DNA of 64,000 nucleotides from Urechis unicinctus (lineage: Eukaryota > Annelida > Polychaeta > Xenopneusta > Urechidae): positions 54,154,102-54,218,101 of the forward strand of contig CM067356.1 in assembly GCA_034190875.2 (NCBI GenBank), read 5' to 3'. Under the pieces are notes generated by a model that was not told the origin of the DNA, did no database searches, and saw nothing but the letters and a program-made list of their open reading frames with translations. This document shows positions 56,230 to 64,000 of this stretch, in pieces. The stretch's first letter is position 1; every line of letters begins with the position of its first letter. The translations under genes and the position numbers were made by a program.

Positions 56230-56233
56230 TTAA
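56230..56233. other. Unoccupied TTAA target site of transposon 1
   Basis: On the minus strand GGTTTTAGC-TTAA-GGCTGTGAATAGTTCAG is continuous. In the left arm the same sequence is split by the 3.77 kb element with TTAA on each side. Confidence 0.93.
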
Positions 56234-57132
56234 GCTAAAACCTGAATTACGTAGCCAATAAGAAGTTCACGAAAGAGCATTGAAGAGGAATGTTCACACA
56301 CAGTAGCACACCACTACAACCGCCGTCATAGTGTTCCACCACAGAGAAAGTCAAGTGATCGTGTCATGATGAGGACTGATCAAGACAACAAGTGAAGCAA
56401 CGAAGCAAGTGTTGCTGGCGAAGTTAGAAATAGGACTTATATTGCAGACAATGAAGAAGGAACATGGCGAAGAAGAAGCAGAACAGATTTCTTGAAAACA
56501 ATCAGAAAGCAAAACCAAGTGCATTGTTATTGAGCAAAGTTGACTGATCTACAAGGACTTATTAGAATAATATTTCATAACGTTTATTACACCAAGAGAT
56601 GTTACATATGCATATCATAATGTCCTATTGTATATTGATGTTGATGATCGCCGCTAGGTACACGAGAGTTTGTGTTAGTAAGTAGCCATCTTGTAAATAA
56701 ACACATGTTCCAAGACAACTGTTAACTCTGTCTTACGACGATATTATGTTACTTGTTTCCCAGCCATTATCCAATAAAGCAAGTAAGCCTTACACTGTTA
56801 CAGTCCAGTGTTTGATCAACTATCAATATTTTGTTGGAGCCAAAGGTAATGGCATAGAAACACCTGCTGATATATAACATTGTGTCTATTAAAGAAAGGA
56901 ATTGAAAAAAGTGCTATTTGAGCGAGCAAAAACACAAACGCCATCATATATAGATGTATACGTGAAACTCGAAGAGATATCAGCAGATGACTCCGTTTCG
57001 TGGGAATTTCTCTTTTAGTTTTTCCTCGAACGAGTAAAGTTATTGAACAAACATCATCTCCGCCAAAAGGGTTAAAGTCGTCAATAAATATGTTCATGTG
57101 CTTCAAACGAGAATAAAACACATGCACCTATG

Positions 57133-57172
57133 TGTGCGTGCGTGCGTGCGTGCGTGCGTGAAAAAAAGTGTG
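57133..57172. repeat. (TGCG)n short microsatellite
   Basis: Homologous, on the opposite strand, to the 145-bp CA/CACG tract at 16,597-16,741, but without the long pure CA core. Confidence 0.93.
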
Positions 57173-58618
57173 TGTACATAAATGCGAACAACGATCAACC
57201 CTTCTTTGACGACGCTTATGTATTATTAGCTATCATACATGCAGCGCATTCTAGTTAGTCCGGGAAAGATGAAAATAAACTGGACGCAATTGCCGCCATT
57301 GTTCGGGGATGAACTCAAGTTTATTGCCGTGCGATTTTGAGAAGACAAGGTAAAAGAGAGTAATTAAGTTTTAACAAAGCCAGTTTTATTTAGCAAATGA
57401 ATAGTGAACGTCGAGGGTTTAGTTAAATATATGCGTGAAGTTTTCTTAACAATTTCCACAACAGCTCAAAAGTTTATTTGATGAGTTAAATGGGAAAAAT
57501 TACCATGAATATAACTGATTCATTGCTTATATGCAAACTAAAATACTTCTTAATTATTGAGTAGGTTATAACGAGACACAACCTTATATACTAGCAACGT
57601 ACCACGTGGGACATCAGTTAGCATGTGTAAAAGATATCTGAGTAGCATTTTTTTCTCAAATGGGTTAGGTGAGCGTTAAGAGGTTGCTTGCCAAGTTGTG
57701 ATGTCAACGACTAAAATCGGGTTATAATGAGTCTGAATGATACATGCATTGATAAAATTTGGGCTTGATATAGTCCATCGATGTCGTTGTATTTTCAGTG
57801 GAATTTTCAACATTAAAAAAGAGCATACGATTAATGTGCAACGGAGATATGTTGTTATGAGTGTTTGCCTAGAGTTGCGCTCGATATATCCCGCTTAAAC
57901 TTGCCAATCAATAACCTCCCTCTCTAGAGGGGCCATTCATTTTTACCTGTGTGTGCGTTGATCTGTGTTTGCATTGGCAGGGCGTTATGGTGGAAAACGA
58001 TAAAACAAAATCTCACTTGGGCGAGATCTGTTGTGGAGCCGCTGGTTGTTTGCACATAAACCAGGAAGGACTTGCCACGATAAGTCGTCAAAAGAAAATT
58101 TCACGTGAACTACGTGAAGAATCTGACTGAGCAAGCATAAACAGATAGCTAGTCGCTATGACAGTCCAAGACTAGTTCCAATATTTACTTAGAGCTTTGT
58201 TAGGAGCCTTGAGGTTCCGTCTAAGGCTACGCCACACCCCGCCCCATGTGATAGGCTGTCTGATTGAATTAAACCGTTCAACCTAGCAGCTATCCCCAGA
58301 ATACACCATGCCAAACCCATACCAAGAGATATGCGACACTCCATGATATACGAAATGTGACTTGTGTAACGCATAGTTTCGCCATCCACTGAGTGTTATT
58401 TATGTTAAACATCACACAGTATCTTAGCCGACCCCCACGATGAACTGCAACTGATGCCATCCAATTCATGATAACTTACATACGTCTGTTAGATAAGTCC
58501 AGCCGTGACTTATGAAAATGAAACGCGTCATTGTTCGACAACGATGTACTTTCGCGATAGACGCTACGTCTCTCAAACCAATGTAATTATCTGACATAAT
58601 GATCTTGAACATGCTAGA

Positions 58619-58624
58619 TTTATT
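58619..58624 (-). terminator. Poly(A) signal AATAAA of the secreted-protein gene
   Basis: Canonical hexamer on the minus strand about 80 nt after the stop codon at 58,704. The same CTCAATAAATCTAGC sequence persists in the left arm (about 14,963-14,977), where the coding sequence is missing. Confidence 0.6.
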
Positions 58625-58703
58625 GAGCGAAAAAAAGCTGTTGTTGTAGGCATCATATGTTTTATGTAAGACAAATATTTGCAATGCCATTGATACGTTA
58701 CCT

Positions 58704-59369
58704 TCAATCCAATAAGCATTGTCTCATCGTCACAAAAATTGCTAAAGCTACAGCAGTGACGTCATTAGTGACGTAGTGAGCCATGTCACTGGCCTTGTTC
58801 TCTTCCAACAGTCCAGTAGTATAGCAGCCAGGACGGTTACCGCGTACATCGCAGTCTTTGTAAAAACCTTCAGCAAGCAATGTGCTAAGTTCATAGTAAT
58901 AACATCCTGCCTCTTCTCCGCATTCGTCCACAACAAACAGACGAATGCAGTGAAAGTAGTTGCCTACGGCCGGACAAAGGCCGATGGAAGATTTGTGCGG
59001 TGTCCGGTTTTCTCTACATGAACTTATTGCGGCTCTGGGTTCGTGCTTCAATTCTCTTAGGCAAGCCCCATGCGCCGATGCTAGCTTGAGACCGTCCTCG
59101 GAACACTGAAATCGGTACATGGCTTTTGTACCGTCGACGATTGATGTTAAAGAGCCACAGCTCGTCTGTACCAGATTGAGGCAGTTTTCAAAGTCGCTTA
59201 AACCATCACATGTTGCGTTTAGCTCCTCTCTTGTGTAGAACGGCACTTCAGCTCCCGCCGAGGTCGTATATAGTTTTTTGCAGTCCGTAAAGTCTTGAGT
59301 GCAGGTTTCGTCATCCGCTCGTATAAGCACAATTATGCCCAGCAGTAAACAGCCTGTTATTGCCTTCAT
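58704..59369 (-). CDS. Secreted cysteine-rich protein, 221 residues, family uncertain
   Basis: The only long intact frame that looks like a host gene. The first in-frame ATG is at 59,369; the open frame extends further upstream but without another ATG. The N-terminus MKAITGCLLLGIIVLIRA is a typical signal peptide, with cleavage likely before DDETC. The mature part has about 14 cysteines plus one near the end, in blocks such as CTQDFTDC, ATCDGLSDFENCLNLVQTSC, FQCSEDG and LCPAVGNYFHC...DECGEEAGC. The spacing recalls nematode and lophotrochozoan DUF19-like extracellular domains, but this is only a resemblance. Asn-Ala-Thr and Asn-Arg-Thr are possible glycosylation sites. The C-terminus has a moderately hydrophobic stretch (AVALAIFV) with charge after it, so a GPI anchor is doubtful. 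A TATA-like and an inverted CCAAT site lie upstream and AATAAA downstream. It lies in a segment missing from the left arm. Confidence 0.8.
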   Translation of the reverse strand: MKAITGCLLLGIIVLIRADDETCTQDFTDCKKLYTTSAGAEVPFYTREELNATCDGLSDFENCLNLVQTSCGSLTSIVDGTKAMYRFQCSEDGLKLASAHGACLRELKHEPRAAISSCRENRTPHKSSIGLCPAVGNYFHCIRLFVVDECGEEAGCYYYELSTLLAEGFYKDCDVRGNRPGCYTTGLLEENKASDMAHYVTNDVTAVALAIFVTMRQCLLD

Positions 59370-59427
59370 GGTGAGACATGTACAACATGCTGTGCAACCA
59401 GTACAAAGTAGCCACCTGCTGGGCTTT

Positions 59428-59459
59428 AGATATAGCCCGTACAATCTTAAACAACCAAT
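59428..59459 (-). promoter_or_regulatory. Possible TATA and CCAAT boxes of the secreted-protein gene
   Basis: On the minus strand CTATATCT (59,435-59,428) lies about 60 nt before the ATG, with ATTGG (59,459-59,455, an inverted CCAAT) about 20 nt further upstream. Plausible core promoter by position only. Confidence 0.4.
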
Positions 59460-60440
59460 CAGGTCTCCAGTGGGCGGGTTGTGTAAGTTTGCTTCCTGGT
59501 GCTCAATGTGTCATGAAGTGTTGTATGAGCGTAGGCAGGGAATATCGAGGGGGGAGGGTTCCTCAGTGATCTTTGTATCCAAACTAACCCATGAACGCGA
59601 ATCAATATCATGTTATTCAGTGCAGGTTTTATGAATCGCTCAGGCCATGTGATTCTTACTCTTGTCAGTTGGCAGTGCAATGAGTGATCGTGAATTTGAT
59701 GTGTTTACCAATAAATCCAACATTCACCCTGCAAAATTTATCCGATGACGGTAAACCGTCTACAAGATTAGAATGAGAAATATTGCCGTATTCGCTATGG
59801 CCGAATTCTGCCAGTGACGTCTGCCCCTTGATATCAAATGGTTATCTACGCAGATTTCCTCCTCCCGTATTACACTTGTTTTTGCTATGAAAGCGGTTGT
59901 CACGAATAAGTTATCTGCCATGGAGTTTGATTCTCATCTCCCGCCAGTCATGCAAGATATTTGGTCGTTTAAAGCCTCTGTATGAGGTATCTTCCATCGC
60001 GCAATAACAGCTCGCAGATTTTCACAAACAGCTGGTTGGAGATGGATACGATCAGTTGGCAGGTTGGATCATTTGGATCCTGAATCAGAGCGACTTGATC
60101 AATCATGTCCACGGATAAATTGCCCAGTACATGGGACTTACTTTTGAAGTGGAAATCCAGACGTAATTCGTGACTTTATTCGCTTTTATGTGAATGCAAA
60201 ACCACAAACAAAACATGTGCCATCTCAAATACAGACAGGCTTACCTTTTTGTGATGTCAAATAAATTTTAAATATCAGACAAATGTAGACAACAAAGTAA
60301 TAATTAAAAACAAAGTAATTACGAAAGAAATCAATCAAAATTAGATTCAATTTAGTAGACAATTCGGTTAGCCTGTTTGATAGCATCATGTACCTTCCAA
60401 TATTAATTTTCAGTCATAACTCTCTGTTTGATAGTGCTTC
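59460..60440. other. Upstream region of the secreted-protein gene, nothing recognised
   Basis: No gene, repeat partner or element end seen. It is part of the 2.5 kb right-arm-only segment. Confidence 0.5.
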
Positions 60441-60444
60441 CCTC

Positions 60445-60565
60445 TAAGATTATTCAGCTGTTAGTGTCTCATGTGCTCCTCACTATGATTATTCAGTTAT
60501 TAGTGTATCTTTGATTGTCTCATGCGCACCATACTGTGATTATTTAGTTCTTAGCATCTCTTCGA
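60445..60565. repeat. Three degenerate GATTATTCAG(C/T) units
   Basis: GATTATTCAGCTGTTAGTGT, GATTATTCAGTTATTAGTGT and GATTATTTAGTTCTTAGCAT begin at about 60,448, 60,487 and 60,538, with CTCATG between them. Confidence 0.75.
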
Positions 60566-60589
60566 TGTTATCATCAAAGAGAGCTTCGC

Positions 60590-61110
60590 TAAGAGGGTTC
60601 ACTTTGAGTGGCTCTGTGGTGATCGCTTCCCCAAGTTTAATACACTGCAATCGTTAGGTGGCGCTGTCATGATATTAACAAAAGCACATGGGAATACTGG
60701 GCGTTTCGCAGAGCCTAAACGCTGCCAAAACACCTCAGACACAGGTTAAAAAAATAGCAAAAATAACAACTATACTATGAAAAAAATGTCAGTTTGATCA
60801 TTTGCGTGTAGACCTATCGAAAACTGTTCGCAATCTTCGATGTCCGCGTTGTAAATGGTTTTATTAGATTGTCAACAACCATCTTGAGCGAGGGAACTGG
60901 CCGGGGTAGAATTTAACATTTGGTGACTTGCCAGGGACACGTGACGATCTCGAGCATAGAGTTTATGGCTTTGCTAAGCTGTGTAGGGTTTATGGGGCGG
61001 CGATATGAAATCAACAAAAGCACATGGGTTTGTTGATCCGACATCTGGGGGTCGGCGTCTGTTAACGACGTAGAGTAAACAGATTAGCCGAGGCTTCCAC
61101 GGCACCATAT
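60590..61110. repeat. Repeat family R pair, third locus
   Basis: Bases 60,590-60,770 match the reverse complement of 6,545-6,800, and 60,905-61,110 match that of 6,100-6,350, in the same mutual order. The whole R pair was therefore copied here as a unit. The main right arm (37,735-37,990) keeps only one R copy. Confidence 0.75.
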
Positions 61111-61119
61111 TTATCGGAG

Positions 61120-61383
61120 AATTCATGGGGGGTTGTCCCCGAAAGCCGATATATACTGTGAGCCTTAGCTTCTCATGTGTCCCGCCACCCCCTTATGTAC
61201 ACCTCTTACCCTCTCCTCCCCATGCCCGTCATTGCTTAGCAACGACCAGTGGCCCGGGCAACTACCTTTCCCCATGTGACCATGATAATTACAATCACGT
61301 AGCTGGGACGTTGACTTCTGCATTTTAAATTCTGTTCTTCCCTCCGAGCTCAACTCCTCGCTCTCCAACCTTATGTTATCATA
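61120..61383. repeat. Inverted-repeat arm C, right copy, outer end
   Basis: Close reverse-complement match to 14,590-14,843 (for example GGGGTTGTCCCCGAAAGCCG and GTGGCCCGGGCAACTACC). Few differences, so one of the best-preserved parts. Confidence 0.92.
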
Positions 61384-61744
61384 ATTCAAGTATATCACAA
61401 AGTTATGCATCCTTAGTATCTCCTAAAACCTCTTCTCGAGTTTGAGTTACTTATGGTGTCTGTCATTTTTCATCTGATCACTTTAAAAAACCAAGTATTG
61501 ATTAATTATTATCGTATTGTTTATATAAGGATAAGTTATATCTTTCACGGCTTGATCTTCAATACTGCTTTAGCGAACTACCCTACCCACGGGCAGGAAA
61601 AGGCGAAAGTTGAGACCAGCGTGGACGCTGTAGGTGGCAAAGATTGGATTTCATTTGATTATACGGATGATAAATGTTTTCCGACCTCGGGACTTGATTG
61701 GGAAAGTTAGTCAATGGTGTTTTTAGGCTGCACCTTCTGCTCTG
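61384..61744. other. Right-only 360 bp between arm C and minisatellite
   Basis: Absent from the left copy, where arm C touches the minisatellite directly. A frame ending GKDWISFDYTDDKCFPTSGL (to 61,710) looks protein-like at its end, but there is no supporting start, splice site or partner. Confidence 0.45.
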
Positions 61745-61848
61745 TGCCTTGGGTTAGCTGGTTGTAGAAGCGGCTTCGGTGAGCCAGTTGTAGAAATGGC
61801 TTGGGTTAGCCCGTTGTAGAAGCAGCTTCGGTTAGCCTGTTGATGAGA
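61745..61848. repeat. 26-bp minisatellite m, right copy
   Basis: Four units of GCCTTGGGTTAGCTGGTTGT plus AGAAGC type, same orientation as 25,330-25,446. It marks the end of detectable inverted duplication. Confidence 0.92.
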
Positions 61849-62136
61849 TTAATTTTAATTTGTCGATACAATTATGACTTAATTTCTGTGCAGTTGACGT
61901 TTGACATATCGCCTCTCGGTACTTTATGATAGCCGGGTTATAAATCGTCATAATGACATTTTATCGTTGTAACGGGCGAAGCTTTTGTTATACCAAACAG
62001 TATCGCCATCTTCTGAATGAATAACTATTTTCCTTTGATATTTATCTCTCATTTAACATTGTTATGAGCTATAATCAAATAATAACTCTTGAAATCACCG
62101 AAAACAATGAAGCGGTATGTTGATGTTAACTGTGTC

Positions 62137-62298
62137 GGCCATATTCAAGTCATTATTAAGAAATTACTCAACGTTGATTGTGTCTCAGCATTGAGCACGT
62201 TTTGAGTCAGAACTAAAACTCAAGCTCGTTTGTGAATACCGCTGAGCCATGCCTCAGCGTTTTTAGACAGAACTTAGACTTAAGTGAATACGGCCCCA
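62137..62298. mobile_element. Possible short inverted-repeat element (MITE-like)
   Basis: Begins GGCCATATTCA and ends with the reverse complement of GGCCGTATTCA (10 of 11 matching), about 160 bp apart, with internal CAGAACTTAGACTTAAG-type sequence. Short elements with GGCCGTATTCA ends are frequent in lophotrochozoan DNA, from memory. No target duplication seen. Confidence 0.4.
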
Positions 62299-62489
62299 TC
62301 AATTTACATGCGATGATCATGAAAATAAGTTGAATTGTGGCTGCAAAAAAGTTAAAATCCATAATAAATTGGTCAATTTTGGACCGATTCTGAAATTTTT
62401 CGTTTAACGTTGGTCTGCTTCAAATTAAATGTCTGTTTACTTTTTTTTGTCTAGCGATACAGGTCGCAATTTTATCATAGTTTCGAAAT

Positions 62490-62570
62490 TGTTTTTTAAA
62501 TGTAAGGCGCAAAACCCCGAGGTTTTGTTTTGACCCTGACCTCTAATCAAGGTCAATGTCATGGGATGAA
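62490..62570. repeat. GACCTTGATT/AAAACAAAACCTC repeat, inverted copy
   Basis: The reverse complement shares ATGACATTGACCTTGATTAG..AGGTCA..GTCAAAACAAAACCTC (split by small gaps) with 43,240-43,310. Confidence 0.6.
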
Positions 62571-64000
62571 ATTTTAAATTATCCATGTCTCTATGGAAAA
62601 TGATTCGATCATCAAAACAATTACCGATTATCGTAGTGTAATTAAATTGTAAGTTTTTGTTCTAAATGTAAATAATCGTATGATTTCCCTGACATAGTTA
62701 TTACGATAATCATGATGCCAATAACGTCTTTTGTGATGAAGATGATTCTGAAGATAACCTAGATGAATTTAATGATGATAACGATGAAGTGCATGCAGTG
62801 TGATAAAATCAATGTCATCAAAAGACGCCGAGTTCTCTCATGCAACGATGGTCCTCTTGTTTATAACGTAATCGCAAGAGGGCATGGTGAAAGATGAACA
62901 TGCATCTAACAAGTTTGTATTGCTGTTATATGACCTGCACAGTATTTTGCATATAAAACATATGATGCCATTATAGGGACTGCGGTCGATGATCATGAAA
63001 ATGGGGCATTTAAATCAATTAACCACCAGGCTACAGCGAATATTTGTGGCAGCCGATGATGGCGGAGGACTGCAAGTGTAATCATAGCAGTGTGGTCTAT
63101 TTGCGGCAACGAATGTTTAGTGTGGTTTCTATGTGGAAAGTTGATTATTTAATGCTGGAAGTACTAGAGTATATTGCAACGGATGAAAATAGTCTGAAGA
63201 TAAATATATGAGTCCCAATGCTTCCAGTCTTCATATCATGGCAGATTATGAACGGTATTGATTCTACAAACGCAACTATACTCTTGTCATTACTCTGTGT
63301 AATTGAATAGTTGTCAGTAGGGGCGGTTGGCAATTGAATTGATCTATGCGTGCCAGAGTTTGACTTCTCATTCGTATATATAGAATAAATGTGTTATTGT
63401 CTTCTGTTGTTGGCTGCCTCGCTTCAGGACCGTACAAGCAAAACATCACTGCAATATTATAAGTATGTTCTTTGACATAACGATTGATAGACCCCAGTGC
63501 TTCAAAGCCATGTATCATCGCTTTCAGCCGTAGAGAATTATTGTTCTTATGGCGTAGCTATATCAGCAGAGCAAACTGCACATGACTGCATTGAGGTTGC
63601 TATTTAAGTTGAAGCATAATGACCAGATGACAAAGATGATCGTCGCAGGACAATGTGATATGCCATTGATTTTATCGAGATAATGCACGTTAGTAATAGT
63701 GGGTTAGATAGTGCCGTATACAAGTGAAATTCCAAGCACATTACTTCTTGCTTTAACTCTCCTTAACTCTCCTTATACCAGTCGGGCGTGTAATATGGAA
63801 TAAAAAAACACAACGGTATGTTTTCATTGATTTTGTCCCGGAAATGAGAAGAGATTGGATCCCTGGGCCACCATTATTGTCTTACTGTACAGCTTACTAT
63901 AACAGGTGTGCTTCATAACCATCTATTGTTGTGGAGCACCATGGAGGGACATAAGCGATCAATGGAGTTGTATCGATCGCATCTCTCACGCCGACGTATT

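Larger units (their letters stand above)
56234..58627. repeat. Inverted-repeat arm C, right copy
   Basis: Reverse-complement partner of 14,960-17,793. Includes the reduced microsatellite at 57,133-57,172. No conserved open frame. Confidence 0.87.
61849..64000. other. Right flank without recognisable gene
   Basis: No inverted-repeat partner found in the window apart from the 62,490-62,570 block (see 42,200-43,330). Short frames only. Confidence 0.5.

Overview
The window is A+T-rich DNA of an animal, most likely a marine invertebrate. The signs are spliced genes with GT/AG introns, BEL/Pao and Gypsy LTR retrotransposon remains, THAP-type DNA transposons with TTAA target sites, very long AT and CA microsatellites, and almost no conventional genes. 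Some dispersed repeats (a GACCTTGACC-like block, a GGCCGTATTCA-ended short element) look lophotrochozoan, perhaps molluscan, but that is an impression. All alignments here were made by eye, so repeat edges are good to about 10-50 bp and identities are rough.

The dominant feature is a large, broken inverted duplication. Bases 296-24,045 (blocks A, B, minisatellite m, C, D) recur in reverse orientation in two pieces. B and A return at 25,330-41,345. D and C return at 54,860-61,850. A 1.28 kb spacer (24,046-25,330) separates the left copy from the first piece, and a 13 kb stretch without recognisable genes (41,640-54,860) separates the two reversed pieces. A 26-bp minisatellite containing TTGGGTTAGCTGG lies at all three m positions, exactly where the order breaks. 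Microsatellites, a BEL/Pao fragment and a Gypsy fragment are shared by both copies. Other events are private to one copy and give a relative history.

The clearest private event is a 3.77 kb transposon at 17,798-21,563, flanked by TTAA on both sides. The partner arm keeps the unoccupied single TTAA (56,230-56,233). A second element (27,788-30,731) has 13-bp perfect terminal inverted repeats and TTAA duplications. Both carry the same unusual gene pair, arranged tail to tail. On the plus strand is a three-exon gene for a small protein resembling the cysteine-rich P2X7-receptor C-terminal domain (P2RX7_C). On the minus strand is a THAP-domain transposase whose 3' end overlaps it. TTAA targets plus a THAP transposase are the hallmarks of the Kolobok superfamily. 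All four genes have a TGACGTCA palindrome 54-127 bp upstream of the ATG. All four are decayed by stops or frameshifts, and the catalytic middle of the transposase appears to be missing. This two-gene transposon architecture is the best candidate for something undescribed.

The only intact-looking host gene is on the minus strand at 58,704-59,369: a 221-residue secreted cysteine-rich protein with a signal peptide and a poly(A) signal. It lies in a 2.5 kb segment of the right arm that is missing from the left arm, although the left arm keeps the sequence around its poly(A) signal.

The rest is repeat-derived or featureless: 3,333-6,355 and 8,690-9,495 (left arm only), 30,736-33,060 and 35,100-36,020 (right side only), 41,640-54,860 (old tandem duplications) and 61,849-64,000.
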